From NCBI GenBank assembly GCA_018971065.1, contig JAGWVC010000083.1, forward strand, positions 1 to 17,441: a DNA stretch of 17,441 nucleotides. The letters run 5' to 3'. Below, piece after piece: positions 1-8,298 of this stretch. The notes beneath the pieces were generated by a model. It was given only the letters and a program-made list of their open reading frames with translations. It searched no databases and had not been told where the DNA came from. The number at the start of each line of letters is the position of its first letter. Position 1 is the first letter of the stretch. Source of the DNA: Sphingomonadales bacterium (GTDB lineage Bacteria > Pseudomonadota > Alphaproteobacteria > Sphingomonadales > Sphingomonadaceae). Made by a program: the position numbers and the translations under genes.

Positions 1-206
1 ATCTCGACATGCCCCGAAAACCGCGGCTTGTTCGGGTCCACCGTCAGGTCCAGCCGGTACAGCGACGGCTTCACCGCGTCGTCCAGCTTGCCTGCGGGCG
101 CCGGCGGCACCGCCTCGGCAACGGCCGCAACCGGGGCAGGGGCGGCCTGAACCACGGTGGCAAAACCCAGGGCCAGCACCGAGCCGGCAAGCATCAACGA
201 CCGCAT
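1..206 (-). CDS. M1 family metallopeptidase (aminopeptidase N type), N-terminal fragment
   Basis: Only the first 68 codons are visible; the rest lies beyond base 1. Translation begins MRSLMLAGSVLALGFATVVQ, a short basic start and hydrophobic core followed by an AxA-like site (VQA/AP), so this is a Sec signal peptide and the enzyme is exported. After an Ala/Pro-rich linker comes LYRLDLTVDP and FSGHVEI, the hallmark of the N-terminal beta domain of M1 zinc aminopeptidases (pattern P-x-x-Y-x-L-x-L-x-x-D-P...F-x-G). The HExxH zinc site would be outside the window, so activity cannot be judged. The start is supported by AAAGGA about 10 bases upstream. It lies 35 bp downstream of the HerA-like gene on the same strand and may be co-transcribed. 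Family assignment rests on this short segment and on knowledge of similar periplasmic M1 peptidases. Confidence 0.7.
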   Translation of the reverse strand, partial: MRSLMLAGSVLALGFATVVQAAPAPVAAVAEAVPPAPAGKLDDAVKPSLYRLDLTVDPNKPRFSGHVE

Positions 207-241
207 TATCCTGTCATTCCTTTCACTCGAATCATAAATCT

Positions 242-1831
242 CTACCGCAGCAGGCTGCCCAGCAACCCCCGCGCAAACCGCCCCACCGCCTGCCCGCCGA
301 TCGCGGTGCCCAGCGTTCCGGCGATGGCGCTGGCGGCATTGGCCAGCGGGTTGGACCGCGATGCGCGCCCGGTGATCTCTGCCGCCACCACGCGCCCGGC
401 CGACGCCGCCACCGCGCCGATCGCCGCGCGCCCGGCGTTCACCCACAGTGACGGCGATTGCCGCGCCTGCGCCCGCTGCGCGTCCACGCCCTGCGTCTCC
501 ACCACTTGCGCGGCGGCCGAGGCGTCCTGCGCCTTCGCGGCCAGCACTTCGGCGGCGGACTCGCGGTTCACCGCCACATCGTACTTGCCCGCGAACGGGC
601 TGATCGACTGGATGATCGCCCGCTCCTTCGGCGTCACCGGTCCCAGTCGCGAACGCGGCGGTGCGATCATCGTGCGCTGCACCACCGATGGCGATCCATC
701 CTCGTTCAGCGTCGAAACCAGCGCCTCACCCACTTTCAGTTCGGTAATCGCGGTCGCCACATCCAGTTCCGGGTTCACGCGGAACGTCTCCGCCGCCGCC
801 TTCACCGCCTTCTGGTCACGCGGCGTGAACGCGCGCAGCGCGTGCTGGATGCGGTTGCCAAGCTGCGCCGCCACCTTCTCGGGCACGTCGATAGGGTTCT
901 GGGTCACGAAATACACGCCGACACCCTTGGAGCGAATCAGGCGCACCACCTGCTCGATCTTGCTCATCAACGCATCGGGCGCATCGACGAACAGCAGATG
1001 GGCTTCGTCGAAAAAGAACACCAGCTTCGGTTTCTCCACGTCGCCCACCTCGGGCAGTGCCTCGAACAGCTCGCTCAGCATCCACAGCAGGAAGGTGGCA
1101 TAGAGCTTCGGGCTCTCCATCAGCTTTTCGGCCGACAGCACGTTGACCATGCCCTTTCCGGTCTCGTCCACCCGCAGCAGGTCGTTGATCTCGAACGCCG
1201 GCTCGCCATAGAACCGGTCGGCACCCTGGCTCTCGAACGAAAGCAACTGCCGCTGGATCGTGCCGATCGTGGCCTTGGAAACATTGCCATACTTCGTCGT
1301 CAGCTCGGCCGCGTGCTCGGCCACCGCGATCAGCACCGATTGCAGGTCGGAAAGGTCCAGCAACAACAGCCCGTTGTCGTCGGCAAAGCGGAACGCGATG
1401 TTCAGCACGCCCTCCTGCGTGTCGTTCAGCCCCAGCAGCCGCGCCAGCAGCAGCGGCCCCATTTCCGAGATCGTCGCCCGCACCGGATGCCCGGCCTCGC
1501 CATAGAGGTCCCAGAACACCCCTGGATTGTCGCGCCAGCCATAGTCCGTGATGCCCATGTCCTTGGCGCGCTGGATCAGGCTGTCGGCGTGCTTGAATGC
1601 ATTGCTGCCCGGCATGGTGATGCCCGAAAGATCGCCCTTCACGTCGGCCAGGAACACCGGCACGCCCACCGCCGAAAACTGCTCGGCCAGCGTCTGCAGC
1701 GTCACCGTCTTGCCGGTGCCGGTCGCCCCGGCGATCAGGCCATGCCGGTTCGCGCGCGACAGCGTCAGGTACTGCTTCTCGCCGTTCGCGGCCTGGCCGA
1801 TAAGAATGTCGGTCACGGGTAGGTCGGACAT
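242..1831 (-). CDS. HerA-like ATPase, DUF853/YjgR family
   Basis: 529-residue P-loop ATPase of the HerA/FtsK superfamily, close in layout to E. coli YjgR (DUF853). Visible motifs are Walker A GATGTGKT (residues 35-42), the preceding segment [10 protein letters not shown], Walker B with [12 protein letters not shown] (acidic DEAH at about 275-278), and the sensor-like VYFVTQNP (about 306-313) followed by [17 protein letters not shown]. The last 130 residues are Ala/Gly-rich and low in complexity, as in other family members. HerA proteins are hexameric DNA translocases; the YjgR branch has no settled role, so DNA or protein pumping is only inferred. I chose ATG at 1831 because AAGGGGG lies about 11 bases upstream; a TTG seven codons earlier (1852) overlaps that site. 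The gene is divergent from pabBC across a 95-bp gap that must hold both promoters. Confidence 0.9.
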   Translation of the reverse strand: MSDLPVTDILIGQAANGEKQYLTLSRANRHGLIAGATGTGKTVTLQTLAEQFSAVGVPVFLADVKGDLSGITMPGSNAFKHADSLIQRAKDMGITDYGWRDNPGVFWDLYGEAGHPVRATISEMGPLLLARLLGLNDTQEGVLNIAFRFADDNGLLLLDLSDLQSVLIAVAEHAAELTTKYGNVSKATIGTIQRQLLSFESQGADRFYGEPAFEINDLLRVDETGKGMVNVLSAEKLMESPKLYATFLLWMLSELFEALPEVGDVEKPKLVFFFDEAHLLFVDAPDALMSKIEQVVRLIRSKGVGVYFVTQNPIDVPEKVAAQLGNRIQHALRAFTPRDQKAVKAAAETFRVNPELDVATAITELKVGEALVSTLNEDGSPSVVQRTMIAPPRSRLGPVTPKERAIIQSISPFAGKYDVAVNRESAAEVLAAKAQDASAAAQVVETQGVDAQRAQARQSPSLWVNAGRAAIGAVAASAGRVVAAEITGRASRSNPLANAASAIAGTLGTAIGGQAVGRFARGLLGSLLR

Positions 1832-1926
1832 GGGTATTCTGGCCCCCTTCAAGGTAAGTATCGGGAAAGTCTACCCGCCCCGCGCGGCTTTTGCCAGCAC
1901 GCCGGATGCCCGCTAAAGGCGCAGCG

Positions 1927-3780
1927 ATGCTGCCCCACCCGCCGCCTTTCCCCGCTCCCTACGTGCTGCTCGACGATGCCCGCCCCGAAGGCGCGGCCCC
2001 CGCCCGGCTCTATCGCGATCCGGTCGAGATCGTCCGCGCCCGCACCGCCGCCGAAGTCGTTCCGGCACTCGCCCGCGTGGAGGCGCTCTCGCAAGCGGGC
2101 CTGCACTGCGCCGGATACCTCGCCTACGAAGCCGGCCTCGCGCTCGAACCCAAACTCACCGCCCGCACCGGGCCGCGCCTCGGTGCCGATGGCCCACTGC
2201 TGTGGTTCGGCGCCTTCCGCGATTTCGCCACCCTGCCGCCCGCGCAAGTCCCCGCCTGGCTCGCCGCGCAAACCGCCGCCCCCGCCACCATCGGCCCGCT
2301 CGAACCCCAGCTCTCCCCCGGCGCTTACGCCCGCGCCTTCGCCGCCATCCACGACGCCATCCACGCCGGCGACATCTATCAGGCCAATCTCACCCTGCCG
2401 CTCGCCGGGCGCTATGCGGGCGATCCGCTGGCGCTTTACGCCGCGCTGCGCGCCCGCGCCGGCGCCGGCTACGGCGCCGTCCTCTGCGACGGCAGCCACA
2501 TGATCCTCAGCCTCTCGCCCGAACTGTTCTTCTCGCTGAAGGCGGGCGAGGTGCTGGCCCGGCCGATGAAGGGCACCCGCCCGCGCGGCCGCGACCCCGC
2601 CGCCGACGCTGTGCAAGCCAGCGAACTCGCCGCCGCCCCCAAGGATCGCGCCGAAAACCTGATGATCGTCGATTTGATGCGCAACGACCTGTCGCGCGTC
2701 GCGGTCCCCGGCAGCGTGCGCGTCGAAGCGCCGTTCGCGGTCGAAAGCTACCCCACCGTCCACCAGATGGTCACCACCATCCGCGCCCGCCTCCGGCCCG
2801 GCCTCGGCGGCGTCGATCTGCTGCGCGCGCTGTTCCCCTGCGGCTCGATCACCGGCGCGCCCAAGATCCGCGCGATGGAACTGATCGACGCCACCGAACC
2901 GCACCCGCGCGGCGTCTATTGCGGCGCCATCGGCCGCATCGATGCCGGATCGGACAATGCAACTGGCGACAGCGCGTTCAATGTGGCAATCCGCACGCTG
3001 CGGCTCACCCCTGACAGCGCCGGGGGCGGCGGCCGCGCCGTCATGGGGGTGGGTTCGGCGATCGTCGCCGATTCGCGGATGCTGCCCGAATGGCGGGAGT
3101 GCTTGGTGAAAGGGGGTTTCGTGCGGGATTCGGCGGCGGTAACGGATGCGGCAACGCCGCCGGTCGCGGGGTTCGACCTTGTCGAGACGATGGCGTTCGC
3201 GCCCGAAACCGGCATCGCCCTGCTTGATCTGCACCTGGCCCGCATCGGCGCCAGCGCCCGCGAACTCGGCTTCGAATTCGATCGCCACGCGGTGCGCAAC
3301 GCCATCCAGGCGCTGTGCTTCGATGCCGAGCAGCCCGCGCGCCTGCGCCTCACGATTGCGCGCAGCGGCGCCTATGCGCTCGAACTCGGTGCGATGCCGC
3401 CCGCGCTCGCCCAACCGGCGAAATGCGTCGTCCTGCCGCTGCCGATCGACGATGGCGACTGGCGCCTGCGCCACAAGACCACCGATCGCGCCTTCTACGA
3501 AGCCGGGCTCAAGGTCGCGCACGATGCCGGCGCCGCCGAGGCGCTGTTCCGGCGCGACGATGGCCTGCTCACCGAAGGCTGCTTCACCAATCTGTTCGTG
3601 CCGCGCGACGGCATCCTGCTCACCCCGCCCGCGCGCCTGGGCCTGCTCCCCGGCGTGCTGCGCCAATCACTGCTCGCGGCCGGCACGGCGCGCGAAGAGG
3701 AACTCACCTTGGCCGATTGCGAATCCGGATTCTTCATCGGCAATGCCCTGCGCGGCCTGATCCCGGCGGTGCTGGCATGA
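1927..3780 (+). CDS. pabBC: Aminodeoxychorismate synthase component I fused to aminodeoxychorismate lyase (PabB-PabC)
   Basis: 617-residue bifunctional enzyme of p-aminobenzoate (folate) synthesis. The N-terminal ~400 residues are a chorismate-binding domain: GDIYQANLTL (about 148-157), PMKGTRPRG with the PabB-type lysine at 215 (equivalent to the nucleophilic Lys of the PIKGT motif), RAENLMIVDLMRNDL, and GSITGAPK (306-313). From about residue 416 a fold-type IV PLP domain follows (FDLVETM...), with the putative PLP lysine in LRHKTTDR (K517) and the EGCFTNLF motif (550-557). It would make 4-amino-4-deoxychorismate and then cleave it to PABA and pyruvate. The glutaminase partner PabA is not in this window. 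The start at ATG 1927 has AAAGG eight bases upstream; in-frame ATG 1906 and TTG 1891 are less likely. It overlaps the next gene by 4 bp (ATGA). Confidence 0.93.
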   Translation: MLPHPPPFPAPYVLLDDARPEGAAPARLYRDPVEIVRARTAAEVVPALARVEALSQAGLHCAGYLAYEAGLALEPKLTARTGPRLGADGPLLWFGAFRDFATLPPAQVPAWLAAQTAAPATIGPLEPQLSPGAYARAFAAIHDAIHAGDIYQANLTLPLAGRYAGDPLALYAALRARAGAGYGAVLCDGSHMILSLSPELFFSLKAGEVLARPMKGTRPRGRDPAADAVQASELAAAPKDRAENLMIVDLMRNDLSRVAVPGSVRVEAPFAVESYPTVHQMVTTIRARLRPGLGGVDLLRALFPCGSITGAPKIRAMELIDATEPHPRGVYCGAIGRIDAGSDNATGDSAFNVAIRTLRLTPDSAGGGGRAVMGVGSAIVADSRMLPEWRECLVKGGFVRDSAAVTDAATPPVAGFDLVETMAFAPETGIALLDLHLARIGASARELGFEFDRHAVRNAIQALCFDAEQPARLRLTIARSGAYALELGAMPPALAQPAKCVVLPLPIDDGDWRLRHKTTDRAFYEAGLKVAHDAGAAEALFRRDDGLLTEGCFTNLFVPRDGILLTPPARLGLLPGVLRQSLLAAGTAREEELTLADCESGFFIGNALRGLIPAVLA

Positions 3781-4943
3781 ACACCTCGCTCTCGCTGAAC
3801 CGCATCGCCCCCTCGCGCACCACCGCGATGACCGACCGCGCCATCGCCCTGCGCGAGGCAGGCCGCGACGTGATCTCGCTCTCGGTCGGCGAACCCGATT
3901 TCGCCACCCCGCCGCACGTCGTCGCCGCCGCCAAGGCCGCGCTCGACGCGGGCGACACCAAGTACACCGCCGTCGGCGGCACCGCCCGCCTGAAAGCCGC
4001 CGCCACGTTGCATTTCCAGCGCGATCTCGGCATCGCCACGCCCGCCTCGCAAGTCACCGTCAGCGCCGGCGGCAAGCAGGCCATCTTCCACGCCCTGCTC
4101 GCCACGCTCGACCCCGGCGACGAAGTGCTGATCCCCGCGCCGTGGTGGGTTTCCTATCCCGAGATCGTCCGCTTCGCCGGCGCCACCGTGGTCCCGATCG
4201 AGACCACCCCCGCCAGCGGCTACCGCATCAGCGCGCAGCAGCTCGCCGCCGCGATCACCCCGCAAACCCGCTGGCTGCTGCTCAATTCCCCCGGCAACCC
4301 CACCGGCGCCACCTACCCGGCCGAGGAACTGCAAGCCCTCGGCGAAGTCCTCGCCGCCCACCCCCGCGTGCTGGTGCTCAGCGACGACATCTACGCGCCG
4401 CTGCGCTACACCCCCGGCCGCCACGCCACCCTCGCGGTCGAACGCCCCGATCTGGCAGGCCGCATCCTCACCGTCTCGGGCGTCTCCAAAAGCCACGCGA
4501 TGACCGGCTTCCGCATCGGCGTCGCCACCGGGCCGCAATGGCTGATCGCCGCGATGGAAAAGCTGCAATCGCATTCCTCGGGCAACCCCTGCTCGATTTC
4601 GCAGGCCGCCGCCGTCGCCGCCTTCGAAGGCCCGCAGGAGTTCCTCACCCAGTGGTGCGAACGCTTCCGCAGCCGCCGCGACATGGTGGTCGCCGCCGTC
4701 AACGCCATCCCCGGCCTTTCCACCCCGGTCCCTGACGGCGCGTTCTACTGCATGATCGACGCCACGCCGCTGATGCCCCGCTTCGGTGACGACGACGCGC
4801 TGGCGCTCCACCTGCTCGAACACGGCGTCGCCATCGTCGCCGCCTCGGGCTTCGGCGGCAAGGGCGGCTTCCGCATTTCCTTCGCGGCGGACGAGGCCAA
4901 ACTGACCGAGGCCCTGCGCCGCATCGCAAACGCAGTCGCATGA
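3777..4943 (+). CDS. Class I/II PLP-dependent aminotransferase (aspartate aminotransferase-like)
   Basis: 388-residue fold-type I aminotransferase of subgroup I-gamma size. Visible motifs are LSVGEPDFATP (35-45), the substrate loop KYTAVGGTARLK, NSPGNPTGA (170-178) with the PLP-contact Asn, SDDIYAPL (202-209, where most relatives have SDEIY), the PLP Schiff-base lysine K238 in SGVSKSHAMTGFRIG, and the C-terminal carboxylate-binding arginine in GFRISFA (R366). Aspartate aminotransferase is the usual family function; other amino acids cannot be excluded because this subgroup is promiscuous. Its start codon overlaps the pabBC stop (ATGA) and its stop overlaps the next start, indicating translational coupling within a four-gene operon. 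The operon link with PABA synthesis does not by itself define the substrate. Confidence 0.9.
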   Translation: MNTSLSLNRIAPSRTTAMTDRAIALREAGRDVISLSVGEPDFATPPHVVAAAKAALDAGDTKYTAVGGTARLKAAATLHFQRDLGIATPASQVTVSAGGKQAIFHALLATLDPGDEVLIPAPWWVSYPEIVRFAGATVVPIETTPASGYRISAQQLAAAITPQTRWLLLNSPGNPTGATYPAEELQALGEVLAAHPRVLVLSDDIYAPLRYTPGRHATLAVERPDLAGRILTVSGVSKSHAMTGFRIGVATGPQWLIAAMEKLQSHSSGNPCSISQAAAVAAFEGPQEFLTQWCERFRSRRDMVVAAVNAIPGLSTPVPDGAFYCMIDATPLMPRFGDDDALALHLLEHGVAIVAASGFGGKGGFRISFAADEAKLTEALRRIANAVA

Positions 4944-5590
4944 CCGACCTGCCCATCCTGTTCGAAGACGGCGAAGCGCTGGTGATCGACAAGCCTTCGG
5001 GCCTCGCGGTCGATCGCCCCCGCGCCGGCGGGCAATGCCTCGACGATCATCTCGAATCGCTGCGCCTCGGCTTCCAGCGCCAGCCCGCCGCGGTCCACCG
5101 GCTCGATCGCGACACCTCGGGCTGCCTGCTGCTGGCCCGCAACCCCAAGGCGCTCAAGCGCTTCTCCGCCGCGTTCGAGGCGAAGCTGGTCCAGAAGCGC
5201 TACCTCGGCGTGGTCGCCGGCGCCGTCGCGGGCGAGGAAGGCACCATCGAACTGGCGCTGGCCAAGATCAGCAGCGCCGCCGGCGGCTGGCACATGATCG
5301 CCGCGAAAAAGGGCAAGCCCGCCGTCACTCACTGGCGCAAGCTGGCCGAAGTCGGCGGCAACACGCTGGTCGAATTCCGCCCCGAAACCGGCCGCACCCA
5401 CCAGATCCGCATCCACGCGCTGAAAGGCCTCGGCACCGCGCTGCTCGGTGATCCGATCTACGGGGCAGGGGGCGCCAGAACGATGCTCCACGCTGCCGAG
5501 ATCACGGTCCCCCGCGACGGCAAAACCCCCGTCCACGCCGTCGCCCCCATGCCCGCCGATTTCCTCGCCCTCGGGTTCAGCGATGGATGA
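4940..5590 (+). CDS. RluA-family RNA pseudouridine synthase
   Basis: 216-residue pseudouridine synthase of the RluA/RsuA superfamily. It opens with LFEDGEALVIDKPSGLAV, the standard first strand of the catalytic domain. The catalytic aspartate is D56 in HRLDRDTSG (53-61). GRTHQIRIH (151-159) and LLGDPIYG (168-175) are the other diagnostic motifs. There is no N-terminal S4 domain, so it resembles short RluA-like enzymes that modify rRNA or tRNA uridines; the target position cannot be read from sequence. It starts in an ATGA overlap with the aminotransferase and its last 8 bp overlap the arfB start, so it sits in the middle of a translationally coupled set together with another ribosome-related gene. 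Confidence 0.92.
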   Translation: MTDLPILFEDGEALVIDKPSGLAVDRPRAGGQCLDDHLESLRLGFQRQPAAVHRLDRDTSGCLLLARNPKALKRFSAAFEAKLVQKRYLGVVAGAVAGEEGTIELALAKISSAAGGWHMIAAKKGKPAVTHWRKLAEVGGNTLVEFRPETGRTHQIRIHALKGLGTALLGDPIYGAGGARTMLHAAEITVPRDGKTPVHAVAPMPADFLALGFSDG

Positions 5591-5999
5591 CCTCGACGCC
5601 GTAATCTCCCGCGCAAACACTCTTGCCAGCGAATCGTTCATCGCCGCCTCCGGCCCCGGCGGCCAGAACGTCAACAAGGTCGCCACCGCCGTCCAGCTTC
5701 GCGTCAACGTCTACGCGCTGCGCCTCGCACCCGCCGTGTTCCACCGCCTGAAAACCCTCGCCGGCACCCGCATGACCGCCGGGGGGGAACTCGTCCTCGC
5801 CGCCCGCCGCTTCCGCACCCAGGAAGCCAACCGCGCCGATGCCCGTGAGCGCCTGGCGGAACTGCTCCGCGACGCGCACGACCTCCCCGAAAAGCGCGCC
5901 AAATCCCGCCTCAACCGCGTCGGCAAGACCGCGCGCCTCGCCGGCAAGAAGCTGCGCGGCACGGTGAAGGCCGGTCGCGGTAAGGTCCGGCTGGACTGA
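5583..5999 (+). CDS. arfB: ArfB/YaeJ alternative ribosome-rescue peptidyl-tRNA hydrolase
   Basis: 138 residues, almost the length of E. coli ArfB (140). The catalytic GGQ motif is at 26-28 within ASGPGGQNVNKV, the class I release-factor peptidyl-tRNA hydrolase signature. There is no codon-recognition domain. The C-terminal third is a long basic tail (KRAKSRLNRVGKTARLAGKK and onward) that in ArfB enters the empty mRNA channel of stalled ribosomes. The role is therefore rescue of non-stop ribosomes by hydrolysing the nascent peptidyl-tRNA. The start at 5583 lies in the end of the pseudouridine synthase gene (8-bp overlap), in a different frame, which fits translational coupling. It is the last gene of the operon; no convincing terminator follows. 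Confidence 0.93.
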   Translation: MDDLDAVISRANTLASESFIAASGPGGQNVNKVATAVQLRVNVYALRLAPAVFHRLKTLAGTRMTAGGELVLAARRFRTQEANRADARERLAELLRDAHDLPEKRAKSRLNRVGKTARLAGKKLRGTVKAGRGKVRLD

Positions 6000-6077
6000 C
6001 CTCTCCCCTGATCGCGGGATAGAGCCTGCCGCGCGAACCGCTATCCTCCTGCCGCCTGCTGGAAGGAGACCGCCGCG

Positions 6078-6485
6078 ATGATCCGTTCCGTCACGCTCCC
6101 GATCTGCGCCGCGCTGGCATTGTACGTCACCCCGGCCCAACCCCAGCCCCAGCCCCAGCCCCAGCCGCGCGCCATCGGCATCGACTGGTCGCAGATCGAA
6201 CAGCGCCAGCTACCCCGTCCGGGTTCGGCCGACGAAGCCAAGGTCTGCGCCACCGTGCTCGGCCACCTTGCCGCCAGCCGCGCCACGCCCCCGTCGCGCA
6301 AGCACGACCTTTCCGCCCGCGCGCAGAACTGGGGCGCCGCGTTCGAACAGAAGACCGGCATGGCCGCCGACAGCTTCGCCAAAGTGCCCGACTACGCACT
6401 CAACCTGTTCGCGCTCGGCCAGCTTGACCCACGTGCCGTCACCTCGGTGGGCGAGGCCTGCCTGAAACGCCTGCCGCAGGCGTAG
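6078..6485 (+). CDS. Small exported protein of unknown function with Pro-Gln repeat
   Basis: 135 residues, not recognised. The N-terminus MIRSVTLPICAALALYVTPA is a signal peptide. The predicted mature start is a PQPQPQPQP tract encoded by tandem CCCCAG hexamers, followed by a compact region with two cysteines (about C57 in KVCATVL and C127 in GEACLKRL) that could form a disulfide in the periplasm. A near-perfect AAGGAG lies nine bases before the ATG, so expression is well supported. It begins 78 bp after arfB, where there may be a separate promoter; a GGATAG...CTATCC inverted repeat (6019-6048) sits in that gap. The Cys in the signal peptide does not sit in a lipobox, so a lipoprotein is unlikely. 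Confidence 0.75.
   Translation: MIRSVTLPICAALALYVTPAQPQPQPQPQPRAIGIDWSQIEQRQLPRPGSADEAKVCATVLGHLAASRATPPSRKHDLSARAQNWGAAFEQKTGMAADSFAKVPDYALNLFALGQLDPRAVTSVGEACLKRLPQA
6141..6164 (+). repeat. CCCCAG hexanucleotide microsatellite (4 perfect units) inside a CDS
   Basis: Four perfect CCCCAG units, preceded by a variant GCCCAA unit and followed by CCGCGC. They encode the PQ repeat at the start of the mature exported protein. The unit length is a multiple of three, so copy-number change would lengthen or shorten the Pro-Gln tract without breaking the frame. Confidence 0.9.
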
Positions 6486-6614
6486 GACGTGGACGGCCGC
6501 AGGCGCCGATTCGCGTGAGAACCTGCCGCAGCGGTTGCGATTGCCGCGAATAAGCCTAAACGCGGCGAAATCCGACTCACCCCGCGCCGAATCGCACAGG
6601 ACAACACACCACAC

Positions 6615-6935
6615 ATGGCTTCGTACAATCAGCCCAGCTTCCAGGAACGCACCGCCGCCGCCGCCAAGGCCAAGGAAGCCGCGCTCGCCAAGCTGAAGCC
6701 GAAGCAGCCGCTGACTCCCGAACAGGCGGCTGAACTGGCCGCGCAGCACGCCGCGAAGGAAGCCGCCCTCGCCGAAGCGAGCGCCGCCAAGAAAGCCGCG
6801 CGCGAAGCGGAAAAGGCCGCGAAGAAGGCCGCCAAGGAAGCCGCGAAGCCTGCCCCGGTCAAGCAACTCACCGAAGCCGAAAAGAAGGCGTTGCGCGACG
6901 CGAAGTATGCCGCGCGCAAGGCCCGCAAGAAGTAG
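6615..6935 (+). CDS. DUF6481-like basic Ala/Lys-rich protein
   Basis: 106 residues, very rich in Ala, Lys and Glu. It starts MASYNQPSFQERTAAAAKAK, which matches the conserved opening of DUF6481 proteins known from sphingomonads (PSFQ-[DE]-R-x-x-x-A-x-x-A-K). The rest is almost certainly one long charged helix or coiled coil, with runs such as AAREAEKAAKKAAKEAAKPA and the basic end ARKARKK. There is no signal peptide or membrane segment, so it is cytoplasmic; nucleic-acid or ribosome association is a guess from charge. The function of the family is unknown. AGGA lies 13 bases upstream of the ATG, a weakly placed ribosome site. Its stop is only 1 bp from the stop of the convergent SDR gene, so no terminator separates them. 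Confidence 0.8.
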   Translation: MASYNQPSFQERTAAAAKAKEAALAKLKPKQPLTPEQAAELAAQHAAKEAALAEASAAKKAAREAEKAAKKAAKEAAKPAPVKQLTEAEKKALRDAKYAARKARKK

Positions 6936-6936
6936 C

Positions 6937-7833
6937 TCAGCACACGTCGGCGGCGACCTCGTCGGCCCGCGCGAACGCCTTGGCAAACGCGCCGGGTAGC
7001 TGTTCGGCCAGCGCCGCCGCCGTCCACCCGCCCTCGCATGAAACCCGCGCGACCGGACGCGGGCGGCTGAACAGCGTCACCTCCTCGCCGCTCACCCCGA
7101 ACACCTGGTTGGTGATCGGCGCTGATGCCTCGCTGGCCAGATAAGCCGCCAAGGGGGCGACCTTCTCGGGCGTCAGCGCCGCCAGGGCAGGGGGCACATC
7201 CGCCCCCTCCGGCATTGCCCCGCCCAGCAGCCGCGTGAACGCCACCGGCGCAATGCAGTTCGCCCGCACGCCAAACCGCGCCATGTCCAGCGCGATGGAC
7301 TGCATCAGCCCCACCACGCCCAGCTTCGCCGCGCTGTAGTTCGCCTGGCCCACGTTCCCCACCAGCCCGGCGCCCGATGTGAACAGCACGAAACCGCCGC
7401 TACCCTGTTCGCGGAAATGCGGCGTCGCTGCCCGGCAGATCGCGAATGCGCCGTTCAGGTGCACGTCCAGCACCGCATCCCAGTCGGCGCGACTCAGCTT
7501 GTGCCAGATCGCGTCGCGCAGGAAACCGGCGGCATTGATCACCGCATCGATCCGGCCGAACGCCGCCAGCCCGGCCGCGATCACCGCTTCCGCGCCGCCC
7601 GGCCCGGTCAGGCTGGCCCCATGCGCGATGGCTCGCCCGCCGTCCGCGCCGATTTCTGCCGCGACCGCCCGCGCCGGGGCGGCATCGCCGCCGCCGCCAT
7701 CGCGCGCCACTCCGGCGTCGTTCACCACCACCGCCGCACCCTCGGCAGCGCACAGCCGCGCGCAGGCCCGGCCGATCCCCCGGCCGCCGCCGGTGACGAC
7801 AACGACCCTGCCCGCCAGGCTGCCCGCGCCCAT
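6937..7833 (-). CDS. SDR-family NAD(P)-dependent oxidoreductase (multifunctional-enzyme type 2-like)
   Basis: 298-residue classical short-chain dehydrogenase. The Rossmann motif TGGGRGIG is at 14-21, NAAG at 100-103, the catalytic Ser at 153 (FTSGAG), and the YxxxK pair Y166/K170 in YSAAK. Beyond the usual 250-residue core is a C-terminal segment with NQVFGVSGEEVTLFSRPRPV and GGWTAAALAEQ. This resembles the (3R)-hydroxyacyl-CoA dehydrogenase branch related to peroxisomal multifunctional enzyme type 2, suggesting an acyl-CoA or steroid-like substrate; that is inference. The start ATG at 7833 has no clear Shine-Dalgarno and lies 6 bp after the lipoprotein stop, so it may be translated by reinitiation. 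It converges on the DUF6481-like gene with a 1-bp gap. Confidence 0.9.
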   Translation of the reverse strand: MGAGSLAGRVVVVTGGGRGIGRACARLCAAEGAAVVVNDAGVARDGGGGDAAPARAVAAEIGADGGRAIAHGASLTGPGGAEAVIAAGLAAFGRIDAVINAAGFLRDAIWHKLSRADWDAVLDVHLNGAFAICRAATPHFREQGSGGFVLFTSGAGLVGNVGQANYSAAKLGVVGLMQSIALDMARFGVRANCIAPVAFTRLLGGAMPEGADVPPALAALTPEKVAPLAAYLASEASAPITNQVFGVSGEEVTLFSRPRPVARVSCEGGWTAAALAEQLPGAFAKAFARADEVAADVC

Positions 7834-7839
7834 CGGGCG

Positions 7840-8187
7840 CTACATCTTCTTTTCGGCGGCGCTGGTGGCGGCATCCACGCCGTTCTTCACCGCCTCGCCA
7901 CCTGCCTTCACGCCGGCCTTCACGCCCGCCTTCGCCGCCGCCACTGCGGCCGATCCGGCGGTCTCGGCCGCGCTTCCGGCTTGATCCGCCGCGCTGGCGG
8001 CCTGGTCCGCCGCCTCGCCGGCCATCGCCGACGGATCGGCCGACGGCGTCGCGGTCACCCCGCTCATCGCGGTTTCGGCGGGCATCTCGACATTGTCGGC
8101 CGATGCGGCATCGCCGGCCTTGTCGGACTTCGCGCACCCGGCCAACGTCAGCGCGGCAACGGCCAGGGGAAGGGCGATTCTGTTCAT
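7840..8187 (-). CDS. Small Ala-rich lipoprotein of unknown function
   Basis: 115 residues. The N-terminus MNRIALPLAVAALTLAGC carries a clear lipobox LAGC with the lipidated cysteine at 18, followed by AKSDKAGD. Asp at +2 is absent, so outer-membrane sorting is the default expectation. The mature part is disordered-looking and Ala-rich, with helical quasi-repeats such as AADQAASAADQAGSAAETAG and VKAGVKAGGEAVKNGV, ending AEKKM. No known domain is recognised. I chose ATG at 8187 because GGAG stands about 10 bases upstream and the lipoprotein signal begins there; an ATG three codons earlier (8196) lies too close to that site. The gene is divergent from the SahR-like regulator and precedes the SDR gene in a probable two-gene unit. 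Confidence 0.8.
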   Translation of the reverse strand: MNRIALPLAVAALTLAGCAKSDKAGDAASADNVEMPAETAMSGVTATPSADPSAMAGEAADQAASAADQAGSAAETAGSAAVAAAKAGVKAGVKAGGEAVKNGVDAATSAAEKKM

Positions 8188-8298
8188 GTCAGGCATACTC
8201 CGATGATCGTTCGATCTGTCCATAACGACAGTGCCGCCCGGATGTGCCATGCCTGCGCGGCAAGGGGAAGGCGCCCCCGTGCATGACCACGGTTGCAT

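Noticed and set aside
458..1822. 454-residue plus-strand frame across the HerA-like gene
   Set aside because: Arg/His/Leu/Gln-rich shadow product; the minus-strand frame has intact Walker A and B motifs.
1849..3666. 605-residue open frame antisense to pabBC
   Set aside because: Composition is Gly/Ala/Arg/Glu-biased with no recognisable domain; it mirrors the codon bias of the real gene.
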